The notes: generated by a model not told the origin, from the letters alone. A stretch of DNA of 64,000 bases from Trichloromonas sp034006665 (GCF_034006665.1 NZ_JAVESI010000006.1:1-64000); one strand, 5' to 3'. Shown: positions 26,566-36,094, counted from the stretch's first letter. A program made the numbers and translations.

Positions 26566-28076
26566 GCCGCCCCCCCCTCTTTACGCATCAGCGCGTCACG
26601 CAGCTGTTCGCGATCATCAAAATGGATTCGGCGCGTGCCGAGAATCTGGTAGTCCTCATGCCCCTTGCCGGCGACCAGCAGAAGATCACGCTCACCGATC
26701 AGATCCACGGCGTAGGCGATAGCCGCAGCGCGGTCGGGAATCGTCACGAATCCCCGACCCGGGAGGGTCCGGGCCTCTTCCGGAGTCCACTCCCGGGGAT
26801 GAACACGCAACGCCCCGGCGCGAACGGCGGCGATGATTGCCAGGGGGTCTTCGGTGCGGGGATTGTCCGAGGTGATGATCGCCAAATCGGAAAGGCGCGC
26901 CGCCACCTCCCCCATGACTGGGCGCTTGCGTGGGTCGCGGTCGCCGCCGCAGCCGAAAACGGTCACGATCCGGGCCGGACCCAGGCCGTTAAGGGTTTCC
27001 AGCACCTTTTCCAGGGCATCGCCGGTATGGGCGTAATCGACCAAGACCAGGGCACCGCACCGGTTTTCGATGCGCTCCAGGCGACCAGGAACCGACGGAG
27101 CCGCAGACAGCCCGCCAAGAATGGCGTGCGCCGGCAAACCCAGGGCGATTCCCCCGGCCACCGCGCAGAGCAGATTCTGCAGATTGAATTCACCGACCAG
27201 CCGGGAATGCACTTTCAACTCACCGATGGGCGTCGCCAACGTCGCCTCGATGCCGCCAAGAGAGAGGCGCACCGCAAGCGGACGTACCGCCGCTTGGGAA
27301 TGACGGCCACAGGTGAGGACGGCGGGGAAACGCGCCGCTAGTTGCTGTCCATAGGGGTCATCCAGATTAACCACCCCACCTTTGCCGCCGTCGAGCAACT
27401 CGCTGAAGAAACGGGACTTGCTGGCGAAGTAGGCGTCCATGGTGCCGTGGTAATCGAGGTGTTCCGGAGTCAGGTTGGTGAAGATCCCCACATCGAAACG
27501 TACTCCGTCAACCCGATACTGATCAAGGGCGTGAGAGGAAACCTCCATGACCAGAGCATCGGCGGCGGCCTCACGAAAACGGGCCAGGGTCTTGGCGAGA
27601 TCAACCGATTCGGGGGTGGTGTGCAAGGAAGGCAACTGCTGCTCGCCACAGCGGTAGTTGATCGTCCCTAGAACCGCCGGACGGCGTCCGGCGGCCTGCA
27701 GCATCGACTCGATCAGGTAGGTGATGGTCGTTTTGCCGTTGGTCCCCGTCACCCCGACAACCGGGATGTCGGCGGTCGGCGCACCGTAAAAACGCTCAGC
27801 AGCCAATGCCATCGCCCGACGCGCATTGCCGACCCGCACGGCACTTATCCCCGGCGGCAACTCCCGCAGCCGCTCCAGAAAGATGGTCCGCGCTCCCCGC
27901 GCCAGCGCCGCGTCGATGTAATCGTGTCCGTCGACCGTAGCCCCCCGCAGCGCGAAAAAGGCTCCATCCGCCTCGACCTTCCGCGAGTCGTAATAGAGCC
28001 CGGCGACATCCTGGCCCGGATTGCCGGTCAAAGATGCATCCGGCAGGGCCTCGATCAGCGTCGCGAGTTTCATCAT
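26562..28076 (-). CDS. murE: UDP-MurNAc-tripeptide synthetase, meso-diaminopimelate type
   Basis: 504-residue Mur ligase. ATP-binding GVTGTNGKTTITYL, the carbamylated-lysine region and the C-terminal domain are intact. The DNPRTEDP motif marks the enzymes that add meso-diaminopimelate rather than lysine, so the peptidoglycan is DAP type. The ATG pair at 28071-28076 was chosen for a GAGGAG upstream; the frame running to 28166 overlaps ftsI and has no signal. Follows ftsI by about 43 bp. Confidence 0.97.
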   Translation of the reverse strand: MMKLATLIEALPDASLTGNPGQDVAGLYYDSRKVEADGAFFALRGATVDGHDYIDAALARGARTIFLERLRELPPGISAVRVGNARRAMALAAERFYGAPTADIPVVGVTGTNGKTTITYLIESMLQAAGRRPAVLGTINYRCGEQQLPSLHTTPESVDLAKTLARFREAAADALVMEVSSHALDQYRVDGVRFDVGIFTNLTPEHLDYHGTMDAYFASKSRFFSELLDGGKGGVVNLDDPYGQQLAARFPAVLTCGRHSQAAVRPLAVRLSLGGIEATLATPIGELKVHSRLVGEFNLQNLLCAVAGGIALGLPAHAILGGLSAAPSVPGRLERIENRCGALVLVDYAHTGDALEKVLETLNGLGPARIVTVFGCGGDRDPRKRPVMGEVAARLSDLAIITSDNPRTEDPLAIIAAVRAGALRVHPREWTPEEARTLPGRGFVTIPDRAAAIAYAVDLIGERDLLLVAGKGHEDYQILGTRRIHFDDREQLRDALMRKEGGAA

Positions 28077-28119
28077 GAAATCAGTGCTCCTCGATGAACA
28101 ATCAAAAACGTTGGTTCCC

Positions 28120-30084
28120 TCAGATCGGCGGCTCCATCCGGACCCAGACTTCGTTGGAATAATCAATCACTCCCCCCGCCGGGGGGGATTGCTCGACAAC
28201 CCGCCCCGAGCCGCGCAACCTTATATTCAGCCCCTTTTCCGTCATGGAGCGGAGCACCTGCCGATAACTCATGCCGGCGAAGTCGGGCATGATCCTCTGC
28301 CCGTCGACGGGAAGAGGAAGCATCGCCTGCACCGGCTGGGCAAGGGCCTCCTCGGCGGGAGGGAGGGGCAACGGCACGACGGGGGGACGCTCGGTCGGCG
28401 ATATCTTTAACTGCCGCAAGGTCTGGATGGTGATTCTGGAAAAGACCGGAGCCGCTACCAGACCGCCGTAGACCTGCTTCTCGGGTTCATCGATTGCCAC
28501 CACCACCACCAAGCGCGGGGCCTCGGCGGGAACCATGCCGATAAAGGAAGCCACCCGCTTGTCCACCGAATAACCACCGGTCACCGGGTCGACCTTCTGC
28601 GCCGTACCGGTTTTGCCCGCCACCTTGAAGCCCGGAACCGCCGCTAGGGTACCGGTTCCGCCCTCGGCCACGACCTGCGCCATCATCTCCCGCACCTGGC
28701 GGGCCACCTCGGGAGAAACCACCTGGCGCACCACCTCCGGCGCCCGCTCCTCAATCACTTCTCCACCGCCGTTGACGATCCGTTCAACAATGGGCATGTC
28801 GATGAGCTTTCCGTCGTTGGCGATGGCGGCGGTCGCCCGGGCCAACTGCAGGGGGGTGGTGGTCATCCCCTGCCCGAAAGCGATCGCCGCAAGATCGACC
28901 TCGAACCAAGCGTTGGGGGGCCGCACAAGCCCCGAGGCCTCGCCCGGCAGATCGATCCCCGTGGGTCGGCCGAAACCGAAATCAGTCAAATAGCGGTAGA
29001 GACGTTCGCGCTCCAGAGCCTTGCCGATCTTCGCCGAACCGATATTGGAGCTGACCTTGATGACCTCCGCCGCAGTGATCCGGCCATAGGGGTGGTGATC
29101 ATGGATAGTCCGACCGCCGACCCGGTAGGAACCCTTTTCACAGTCGATGATCTGGTTGGGAGTCACCAGTTTCTCGTTGAGCGCCGCCGCCATGAGAAAG
29201 ACCTTGAGGGTCGAGCCCGGTTCATAGGTATCGCACACGGCCCGGTTGCGCCAATGACTGGGACGATATTTGCCGATGGCGTTGGGATTGTAGAAAGGAT
29301 AGTTGGCCATGGCCAGGATGCGTCCGGTGCGGGGGTCCATCACTACCGCGCTCCCCCCTTTGGCGCCGGCCTTGGTCACACCCTCGGCCAGTTCCTTCTC
29401 GGCGATATATTGAACCTGCTTGTCCAAGGTCAAGTGGAGATCCGCCCCCCGCTTATCCCCCTGCACCACCAGATTGCCGCTGCCGAGACCGCGCCCGAGA
29501 GCGTCGCGCTCGACCACCAGATACCCCCCATCGCCCTGAACCTCACCGTCGTATTTCAGCTCCAGCCCTTCCAGCCCTTTGGGGTCGATGCCGGTGAAGC
29601 CGAGGACCTGGGCGCCGAGTTCGGAGTTGGGATAAAAGCGGCGGTGTTCCTTGGTGAAGCCGACCCCGGCCAACCCGGCGGCGCGAATCGTCTCCGCATC
29701 GGCCTGGGAAAGCTGCCGTTTCACCCAAAGAAAGCTCTTCTTCGAACGAACTTTCTCGCGCAGACCTTTTTGGGACAAGGAGAGGTTCTTGGCGAGGACC
29801 GCCACCACCTTCTCCGGGTCGTCGATCCGGGCCGGTTCCAGATAGACCGAGTCGACTTCGATACTCAGGGCCATCTCCTCCCCCCCGCGATCGTAGATCG
29901 TCCCCCGTTTGGGGGTCAGGGGTACGGACTTCTGATGCTGACGATCAGCCCGCTTGCGCCACTCCTCCTGCCCCAGCACCTGAAGCTGGAACGCCCGCAC
30001 GACAATGAAGCTGAAGGCAATCAGAAAACAGACGCCGACCAGGCGGATACGGATGCGAACCCACTTCTCAAGCTTGTCCATCAA
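28120..30084 (-). CDS. ftsI: Septal peptidoglycan transpeptidase FtsI (PBP) with C-terminal PASTA domain
   Basis: 654-residue class B penicillin-binding protein. One N-terminal membrane segment (about 14-34), a dimerisation/pedestal domain, then the transpeptidase with nucleophile Ser291 in STLK, SSN at 345-347 and KTG at 491-493. The last 60 residues form a PASTA domain (MPDFAGMSYRQVLRSMTEKG), as in SpoVD-type proteins and other Desulfuromonadales. It cross-links septal peptidoglycan with FtsW. Overlaps ftsL by 4 nt. Confidence 0.96.
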   Translation of the reverse strand: MMDKLEKWVRIRIRLVGVCFLIAFSFIVVRAFQLQVLGQEEWRKRADRQHQKSVPLTPKRGTIYDRGGEEMALSIEVDSVYLEPARIDDPEKVVAVLAKNLSLSQKGLREKVRSKKSFLWVKRQLSQADAETIRAAGLAGVGFTKEHRRFYPNSELGAQVLGFTGIDPKGLEGLELKYDGEVQGDGGYLVVERDALGRGLGSGNLVVQGDKRGADLHLTLDKQVQYIAEKELAEGVTKAGAKGGSAVVMDPRTGRILAMANYPFYNPNAIGKYRPSHWRNRAVCDTYEPGSTLKVFLMAAALNEKLVTPNQIIDCEKGSYRVGGRTIHDHHPYGRITAAEVIKVSSNIGSAKIGKALERERLYRYLTDFGFGRPTGIDLPGEASGLVRPPNAWFEVDLAAIAFGQGMTTTPLQLARATAAIANDGKLIDMPIVERIVNGGGEVIEERAPEVVRQVVSPEVARQVREMMAQVVAEGGTGTLAAVPGFKVAGKTGTAQKVDPVTGGYSVDKRVASFIGMVPAEAPRLVVVVAIDEPEKQVYGGLVAAPVFSRITIQTLRQLKISPTERPPVVPLPLPPAEEALAQPVQAMLPLPVDGQRIMPDFAGMSYRQVLRSMTEKGLNIRLRGSGRVVEQSPPAGGVIDYSNEVWVRMEPPI

Positions 30085-30419
30085 TCGACGAGAATGATCT
30101 GTTCAAGACTGGGCATACGCAGCCCGAGTTCCGTTGCGGCCAAGCGTTCAATGCGAACCGGGCTGCGCAAATGAGCCGATTCGAGACGCAGACGCTTCTG
30201 CTCCTGCTCGACTTCGCGCAGTTCGATCCCGAGGCGGGAAATATCGTATTCGAGATTGACGACGGTGATACGCGACCAGACAAAGAAGAGAGAAGCGGCC
30301 AGGATTAATGCCAGATAGAGGAAGAGTGGCAACAACGCAGGCCGCGTCAGCTGAAATCCATTGACCTTGGGAAGAGATCTTACCGTGGCTTCAGACAAAA
30401 CAACCTCCTTGGGCAACAC
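30081..30419 (-). CDS. ftsL: Cell division protein FtsL
   Basis: 112-residue bitopic protein: short cytoplasmic tail, one membrane segment (about 28-48), then a coiled coil (ISRLGIELREVEQEQKRLRLE) that pairs with FtsB and FtsQ. Little sequence conservation exists in this family; assignment rests on topology and on its place between rsmH and ftsI. Overlaps ftsI by 4 nt and starts 1 bp after rsmH ends. Confidence 0.9.
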   Translation of the reverse strand: MLPKEVVLSEATVRSLPKVNGFQLTRPALLPLFLYLALILAASLFFVWSRITVVNLEYDISRLGIELREVEQEQKRLRLESAHLRSPVRIERLAATELGLRMPSLEQIILVD

Positions 30420-30420
30420 T

Positions 30421-31374
30421 TCAATTCATGGGCAGGCGCTCTACTGCCCGCAACACTGCGCTGCGCGCCCGCGGATTTTCCGCCACTTCCCCAGCCGCCG
30501 CCCGAACCGCCTTGCGAGTCAGCAACTCGATCCGGGGGTGAACATTACAGACACATACCGGCAAACCCGGAGGGCACACGCAGGTTCGGGTTTCATTCTG
30601 GAAAATACGTTTGACGATGCGGTCTTCCAGAGAATGAAAACTGATGACCACCAACCGTCCTCCCGGTTTGAGCAACCCGATGCCGGCGGCAACCCCCCTG
30701 GCGACATGCTCCAGTTCCTGGTTGACATGAATGCGCAGAGCCTGGAAGACTCGCGTCGCCGGATGAATCCGCCCCGGGACATGACCGCCGGGAACCGTGT
30801 CCATGACCAGATCGGCCAGCTCGAATGTAGTGCGCAGAGGCCGCTCCTGGCGAACCCGGACAATGCGTCGGGCGATGCGTCCGGCCCACCGCTCCTCGCC
30901 GAACTCCCTAAAGATCCGGGTCAAGGTCTCCGCATCCGCTTGTGCCAGCACCTCAGCGGCGGAAAGGCCACAGGTTGGATCCATGCGCATATCCAGAGGC
31001 GCGTCGCCACGAAAGGAAAAGCCCCGCTCCGAGCTGTCCAGCTGATGGGAAGAGACGCCGAGATCGAGAAGCATACCGTCGACCCCGGCGATCCCCAACT
31101 CAGCCAGCACCTCGGACGCCTCGGAGAAGTTGGCATGGCGCAGCAGGGCGCGTTCGCCGAAAGGGGCGAGAACCACTCCGGCCTTTTTCAGGGCGGCGGG
31201 ATCGCGATCCAGGCCAATCACACGGCCATCGGGGGATGAGGCTTCCAGAATCAGGCGGGCATGCCCGCCCCCGCCCAGCGTGCCGTCAAGGTAGATGCCG
31301 CCGGGTCGCGGCGCCAGCCAGTGGAGAACTTCCGCAACCAACACCGAACGATGCTCGAAAAGCTCCTCAGCCAC
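30421..31374 (-). CDS. rsmH: 16S rRNA (cytosine1402-N4)-methyltransferase
   Basis: 317-residue SAM-dependent enzyme (formerly MraW). N-terminal HRSVLVAEVL, SAM-binding YLDGTLGGGGHARLIL, the conserved GVSSHQLDSSERGFSF and the C-terminal VVISFHSLEDRIVK are present. It modifies the P site of the small ribosomal subunit; RsmI, encoded at 36 kb, adds the 2'-O-methyl to the same nucleotide. It lies 3 bp after mraZ. Confidence 0.97.
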   Translation of the reverse strand: MAEELFEHRSVLVAEVLHWLAPRPGGIYLDGTLGGGGHARLILEASSPDGRVIGLDRDPAALKKAGVVLAPFGERALLRHANFSEASEVLAELGIAGVDGMLLDLGVSSHQLDSSERGFSFRGDAPLDMRMDPTCGLSAAEVLAQADAETLTRIFREFGEERWAGRIARRIVRVRQERPLRTTFELADLVMDTVPGGHVPGRIHPATRVFQALRIHVNQELEHVARGVAAGIGLLKPGGRLVVISFHSLEDRIVKRIFQNETRTCVCPPGLPVCVCNVHPRIELLTRKAVRAAAGEVAENPRARSAVLRAVERLPMN

Positions 31375-31377
31375 GAA

Positions 31378-31824
31378 CTACAACCCCACGGCGGAAACGA
31401 AATCGGGACTGGACTGGAGCAACTCTTCGGAGTGACGGGTGACCTCGGCGTACTTGAGCTGGCTGTAAAGATCGATCTTCTCGAACATCCCCACCACCAC
31501 GATCTCCCGCTCCAGACCGGCATGGGAACGCAGTGCAGGGGGAATCAGCACCCGCCCCTGCTTATCGAAGGCACACTCCGTTGCCGGGGCAACGATCAGG
31601 CGGATGATGGCGTTCTTTTCGGGGCCGGGCACACTCTGCTGAACCCGCTCGACGATCCTGCCCCAAATTGAAAGGGGATAGGCCGAGAGCCCTCCTTCGA
31701 TATTCTTGGTCACCACCAACACCTCATCCCCATAGGAATCGGCCAGAATCTCCCTGAATTTCGCGGGAATACTGGCGCGCCCCTTGGGGTCGATGGAGTT
31801 GTTGAATTCACCCTGGAATATCAT
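31378..31824 (-). CDS. mraZ: Transcriptional regulator MraZ
   Basis: 148 residues with two SpoVT/AbrB-like MraZ repeats (FNNSIDPKGRASIPAKFR and CAFDKQGRVLIPPALR). In other bacteria MraZ represses the dcw operon by binding TGGG-type repeats in front of itself. The start at MIFQGEFNN fits the family; the longer frame to 31863 runs into the promoter. First gene of the cluster. Confidence 0.96.
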   Translation of the reverse strand: MIFQGEFNNSIDPKGRASIPAKFREILADSYGDEVLVVTKNIEGGLSAYPLSIWGRIVERVQQSVPGPEKNAIIRLIVAPATECAFDKQGRVLIPPALRSHAGLEREIVVVGMFEKIDLYSQLKYAEVTRHSEELLQSSPDFVSAVGL

Positions 31825-31872
31825 TGGCGGCCCTTTTTGGCCCAAGATGTCACGATTCCCCACGTTTTGGGA

Positions 31873-31901
31873 ACTATAACGGTCCCCTTTTCCCCTGTCA
31901 A
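31873..31901 (-). promoter_or_regulatory. Sigma-70 promoter of the dcw cluster, upstream of mraZ
   Basis: On the minus strand TTGACA (31896-31901) is separated by exactly 17 bp from TATAGT (31873-31878), about 50 bp before the mraZ start. Two TGGG units follow between promoter and start codon (GTGGGGA and TTGGGCC) and may be the MraZ operator, but their spacing is not the usual 10 bp, so that part is uncertain. Confidence 0.8.
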
Positions 31902-31943
31902 GGGATTTTTACAGTTTTCCAATGGTTTAGGCCTGCTGGACAA

Positions 31944-31970
31944 ACAAAAAAAGGCCCGCGACGCGGGCCT
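31944..31970 (-). terminator. Rho-independent terminator after the CorC-type gene
   Basis: On the minus strand AGGCCCGCG pairs with CGCGGGCCT across one base and is followed by a run of seven Ts. It isolates the dcw promoter from upstream transcription of the CorC-type gene. Confidence 0.9.
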
Positions 31971-32042
31971 GAAAGTGCATGATTAAAAAGAGGTTTGTCC
32001 ATTCGGGCGGAGACGGGAAGTGTCGTCCCACCAGCGGCAGGA

Positions 32043-33302
32043 TCAATCGGGAGGCGCCGGGGGGGGGAGACGCATTTCGATCTCTTCGATCCGCCGGTCG
32101 ACCACCTTGCGCACCGTCAATTCCGCGCCGTTCGCCTGACAACGATCCCCCTCATTGGGGATGGTACCAAGCAGGCGCAGCATGAACCCTGCCAGGGTAT
32201 TGACGTGTTCCTCAGAGAAATCAAGACCGAAGCGGCGGTTGATCGCCCGCAGCGAGGTACTGCCGTCGATCATGTACCGTCCCGGCTCCATTTCCCGCAA
32301 CAACACGTCGTCATCATCGTACTCGTCCTGAATTTCGCCGACGATCTCTTCGACGATATCCTCCAGCGTGACGATTCCCTCGACCCCGCCATACTCGTCG
32401 ACCACCACCGCCAGATGGGCATGACGACGGCGGAAGGACTGGAGGAGTGTCTCGATCCGCTTCGAGTCGGGAACGAAGTAAGGGGGACGCATGATCCGTT
32501 CGAGGGAGAATGCCTCGGCACTTCGTGTTGCCAGCAGAACGTCCTTGGAATGGATGATGCCGACGATATTATCCAGCCCCCCCTGATAGACGGGAAAGCG
32601 CGAGTGCCGGGACTCGCAGATGAGGGCCAGCGCCTGCTCCAAAACGGCACTGGCAGCGATGCCGACGACCTCGGTGCGCGGAATCATCACATCCCGCACC
32701 CGGGTCTGGGAGAGTTCGAAAACACCGTGCAGCATGCGCCGCTGGGTGGTAGCGACGACTCCCGTCTGCTCACCGACATTGATCAGGGCACGGATTTCAT
32801 CTTCGGAAATAATCGGCCGGTTCGCCCCCTCCCCGGGAAACAGGCGGGCAAGAAGACCGGTCAGGGCGGTAACCACCCAGATCACCGGGGTCAGCAACCA
32901 GATGACCAGCAAGATCGGCCGCAACACCACGAAGGAGACTCGTTCAGGATTCTGCGCGGCGTAGGATTTGGGGGAAATTTCAGAAAAGACGAGCAGAAAC
33001 GGGGTGAGCAGAAGAATCGTATAAAGCTCCCCCCGTTCTCCGTAGTAACGAACGAAGAGGCCGGTAGCCAGAACCGAAATGGCGATATTAACGAGATTGT
33101 TGCCGATGAGAATGGCACTGAGCAGCCGGTCGGGGTGTTCGAGCAGGGCTTCGAGACGACGGGCGCCCCGCCGGTTCTTTTGCACCAGATATTTAACCCT
33201 CAACCGATCCAGGGACATCAGCGCCGTCTCCGAACCGGAAAAAAAACCCGACAGCAGAAACAGCACTCCCAGCACAAGCAGCCTTAACGAGTCTTCATCC
33301 AC
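32043..33302 (-). CDS. CNNM/CorC-type membrane protein (DUF21, CBS pair, CorC_HlyC)
   Basis: 419 residues: an N-terminal DUF21 domain with about four membrane segments (residues 1-155, SGSETALMSLDRLR, IGNNLVNIAIS), a CBS pair (about 205-325, VRDVMIPRTEVVGI, GIIHSKDVL, VVVDEYGGVEGIVTLED) and a C-terminal CorC_HlyC domain. Family members are linked to magnesium/cobalt efflux, with ATP binding by the CBS pair; older annotations call them hemolysins. Start is GTG with AAGGAGG about 10 nt upstream. Divergent from ligA. Confidence 0.9.
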   Translation of the reverse strand: MDEDSLRLLVLGVLFLLSGFFSGSETALMSLDRLRVKYLVQKNRRGARRLEALLEHPDRLLSAILIGNNLVNIAISVLATGLFVRYYGERGELYTILLLTPFLLVFSEISPKSYAAQNPERVSFVVLRPILLVIWLLTPVIWVVTALTGLLARLFPGEGANRPIISEDEIRALINVGEQTGVVATTQRRMLHGVFELSQTRVRDVMIPRTEVVGIAASAVLEQALALICESRHSRFPVYQGGLDNIVGIIHSKDVLLATRSAEAFSLERIMRPPYFVPDSKRIETLLQSFRRRHAHLAVVVDEYGGVEGIVTLEDIVEEIVGEIQDEYDDDDVLLREMEPGRYMIDGSTSLRAINRRFGLDFSEEHVNTLAGFMLRLLGTIPNEGDRCQANGAELTVRKVVDRRIEEIEMRLPPPAPPD

Positions 33303-33383
33303 CCTTGGAATTCCTCCTTGTAGATTTTCGAGAGTTTACCTGATACATGAGGACAATTCAATGTATTCCCGCTCCTGAGCGGC

Positions 33384-33412
33384 TTGCCCGCAACGGCCGG
33401 CCATGCTATAAG
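33384..33412 (+). promoter_or_regulatory. Candidate sigma-70 promoter of ligA
   Basis: TTGCCC (33384-33389), a 17-bp spacer and TATAAG (33407-33412) lie about 40 bp before the ligA start codon. Match to consensus is 4/6 and 5/6. Confidence 0.5.
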
Positions 33413-33452
33413 ACCCAGGCCAAGGGCGCAGTAACTCACCGAGGAGAAACCC

Positions 33453-35480
33453 GTGTCCGAACCGACCCCAGCCGCCGCAAGCCGTCACGCTGAACTGTGC
33501 GAAGCCTTGCGCCGGCACAGCCACAACTATTACGTGCTCGACGCGCCGGAAATTTCCGATGCCGAATACGACGAGCTCTTTCGCGAACTACTTGATCTCG
33601 AAGCCCGATATCCGCAACTGGCCGACACCGACTCTCCCTCCCGCTGGGTCGGTGCGCCGCCGTCGGAAAAGTTCGCGCCGGTCTCTCACGCCCTACCCAT
33701 GCTCTCTTTGCGCAACGTCAAGAACGAAGAGGAATTCCTGGAGTTCGATGCCAGTCTCCGGCGCACCTTTCTTGCCCGCGGTAGCGACATCGACTACCTG
33801 TGCGAAATGAAACTCGACGGTGTGGCGGTGGAGCTGACCTACGAACGGGGGGAGCTGAGCCAAGCCAGCACCCGGGGAAACGGTCTGACCGGGGAAGCTA
33901 TCACCGAAAACCTGCGCACCCTGGCGAGCGTCCCCCGATATCTTCATCCACCCTTCCCGGCCCTCCTCGATGTGCGCGGCGAGGTCTATATCGATCTGGC
34001 CGACTTTCAGCGCCTCAACCGCGAGCAGGAGGAAGCGGGGAAACGCACCTTCGCCAACCCCCGTAACGCTGCCGCCGGCAGCCTGCGGCAACTGGATGCC
34101 GCAATCACCGCACGCCGTCCCCTGCGCCTCTTCTGCTACGGCTTCGGCCGCTGGGAGGGAGCCCAGCCCGCTACCCAGGCCCAGGCTCTGGAGGCGCTAC
34201 GGCTTATGGGCCTGCCCGTCAACCTCGAAGGAACAAGTCGCGTCCGGGGCGCGGAGGAAGTTATCGCCCGTTTCCGGCAGTTGCTTGAACGCCGCGAGGA
34301 ACTCCCTTTCGAAATCGACGGGATGGTGGTCAAGGTCGACGAACGGGATCTGCAGCGGGAACTGGGGGAACTGAGCCGCTCGCCACGCTGGGCGGTGGCC
34401 TACAAGTTCCCGCCGCGTCAGGCGGAAACGGTCTTGGAGAAGGTCGTCCTCCAGGTCGGCCGCACCGGCGCCATCACCCCTGTCGCCCAACTGCGCCCGG
34501 TCACCGTCGGCGGCGTCACCGTCAGCCGCGCCAGCCTGCACAACTGGGATGAAATCGCCCGTCTCGACATTCGCGTCGGCGATCATGTCCTGGTGGAGCG
34601 GGCCGGAGACGTGATTCCCGACGTCGTCCGAGTTCTCAAGGATAAGCGCACCGGCGCGGAACACCCGATCCCCTTGCCGGAAGTCTGCCCCGAATGCGGT
34701 GAGCCGGTGACCCGCAAACCCGGCGAGGTCGTGCCGCGCTGCAGTAATGTCCACTGCCCGGCCCAGGCGTTGGAGCGTCTCAAGCACTTCGTCTCCCGCG
34801 ATGCCATGGATATCGAGGGACTGGGGGAGAAACAGCTGCAACAGCTCATCGCGTTGGGCAAACTCCAGAACGTCGCCGACCTCTACCGTCTGACCCGGGA
34901 CGATCTCTTCCAGATGGAGCGCATGGGCGAGGTGCTGGCAGACAAGCTCCTGCACGCCATCGCCGCCAGCAAAACCCGCCCTCTTTCCCGACTTCTTTTC
35001 GGTCTCGGCATCCGCCATGTCGGCAGCCACACTGCCCGGCTTCTGGCCAAGCGTTTCACCGGGCTCGACGCCCTGGCCGCAGCCGAGCCCGCACAACTGA
35101 CCGAAATCCACGAAATCGGCGACAAAGTTGCCGAATCACTGCGCAACTACTTCACCAATCCAGCCAACCTCCTGCTTTTGCGCGAACTTGCGGATCTCGG
35201 CCTGCATCCGGCAGAAGAGGCGGTGGTGCAAAGCAATGGCCCCCTGCGCGGCAAGACCCTGGTCATCACCGGCAACCTTGTCGGCCTCGGGCGCAAGGAG
35301 GCGGAAGCGCTGGTAGAACGCCTAGGTGGACGGGCAAGCGGCTCGGTGAGCAAAAAAACCGATATCGTCCTCGCCGGCCCCGGGGCCGGCGGCAAACTGG
35401 AGAAAGCCCGGCAGCTGGGGATCCGGATTATCGATGAGGCGGAATTTCTGCGCATGACGGCAGCAGGAGAATCGGAATGA
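33453..35480 (+). CDS. ligA: NAD-dependent DNA ligase
   Basis: 675 residues, standard length. N-terminal Ia domain, adenylation domain with Lys120 of the KLDG motif (CEMKLDGVAVEL), OB fold, a four-cysteine zinc finger (CPECGEPV, then CSNVHCPAQ), helix-hairpin-helix repeats (FGLGIRHVGSHTARLLAKRF) and a C-terminal BRCT domain (LRGKTLVITGNLVGLGRKEAE). It seals nicks in replication and repair. GTG start after GAGGAG. Overlaps the acylphosphatase gene by 4 nt. Confidence 0.98.
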   Translation: MSEPTPAAASRHAELCEALRRHSHNYYVLDAPEISDAEYDELFRELLDLEARYPQLADTDSPSRWVGAPPSEKFAPVSHALPMLSLRNVKNEEEFLEFDASLRRTFLARGSDIDYLCEMKLDGVAVELTYERGELSQASTRGNGLTGEAITENLRTLASVPRYLHPPFPALLDVRGEVYIDLADFQRLNREQEEAGKRTFANPRNAAAGSLRQLDAAITARRPLRLFCYGFGRWEGAQPATQAQALEALRLMGLPVNLEGTSRVRGAEEVIARFRQLLERREELPFEIDGMVVKVDERDLQRELGELSRSPRWAVAYKFPPRQAETVLEKVVLQVGRTGAITPVAQLRPVTVGGVTVSRASLHNWDEIARLDIRVGDHVLVERAGDVIPDVVRVLKDKRTGAEHPIPLPEVCPECGEPVTRKPGEVVPRCSNVHCPAQALERLKHFVSRDAMDIEGLGEKQLQQLIALGKLQNVADLYRLTRDDLFQMERMGEVLADKLLHAIAASKTRPLSRLLFGLGIRHVGSHTARLLAKRFTGLDALAAAEPAQLTEIHEIGDKVAESLRNYFTNPANLLLLRELADLGLHPAEEAVVQSNGPLRGKTLVITGNLVGLGRKEAEALVERLGGRASGSVSKKTDIVLAGPGAGGKLEKARQLGIRIIDEAEFLRMTAAGESE

Positions 35481-35755
35481 GGAAAGTACGCGCCAGGGTG
35501 CGTTTCAAAGGACAGGTACAGGGGGTGGGCTTCCGCCATTTCGCAACACAGCAGGCCAAGGGCAACGGACTGACCGGCTGGGTGCGTAATCTCGGAAACG
35601 GGGATGTGGAAGCCGTTTTCGAAGGCCAGGAATCGGTGATCCGCCGCGCCCTGGAGGCCTGCCGGCAGGGGCCGCCCGCCGGCAAGGTCACGGAACTGTT
35701 TATCGACTGGGAAGAATTCAGTGGCGAATTCGCAGCTTTTGAAATCCGCTTCTGA
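35477..35755 (+). CDS. acyP: Acylphosphatase
   Basis: 92-residue alpha/beta enzyme that hydrolyses acyl phosphates such as acetyl or carbamoyl phosphate. Catalytic Arg20 (VQGVGFR) and Asn38 (GWVRNLGNG) are present, with the family signature complete. Coupled to ligA by a 4-nt overlap. Confidence 0.96.
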   Translation: MRKVRARVRFKGQVQGVGFRHFATQQAKGNGLTGWVRNLGNGDVEAVFEGQESVIRRALEACRQGPPAGKVTELFIDWEEFSGEFAAFEIRF

Positions 35756-35757
35756 GG

Positions 35758-36094
35758 TTACGCCCGACCCCGCAGCTGTTCGCTCAGAACCTCGATAATC
35801 TGCCGGCTTTTGAACGGTTTGTGAATGAAGACGGCAGCACCGGCCATTGAGCGCGTCGGCGCTGCCTCCTGAGCGGTTACAAAAAAGACGGGGATATCGC
35901 GGCCTTCTAGAGCGCCTCGCAGACGCGAAAGCCGTCCATTTCCGACATCATCATGTCGAGCAGAACAAGCGCCGGGCCTTCCCTTCGGGCCAATACTTCC
36001 CCAGTTTCTGCGTAAAAACCCCCATAGCCGTGCAGGTGCAGAACATTCTCCAACAGCATGATCACGGCCGATGGTCATCAATGATGAGAATCGT
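35758..36094 (-). pseudogene. Response-regulator receiver domain broken by two frameshifts
   Basis: Three minus-strand frames join into one receiver domain. The first gives KPTILIIDDHRP (acidic pocket Asp-Asp) and stops at 36062-36064. The second gives MLLENVLHLHGYGGFYAETG and ALVLLDMMMSEMDGFRV, where LLD is the phospho-acceptor site. The third gives DIPVFFVTAQEAAP and VFIHKPFKSRQIIEVL with the conserved Lys. The shifts lie near 36063 and near 35908-35915. No start codon is evident, and the 5' end overlaps the end of rsmI. It is a decayed stand-alone receiver. Confidence 0.75.
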
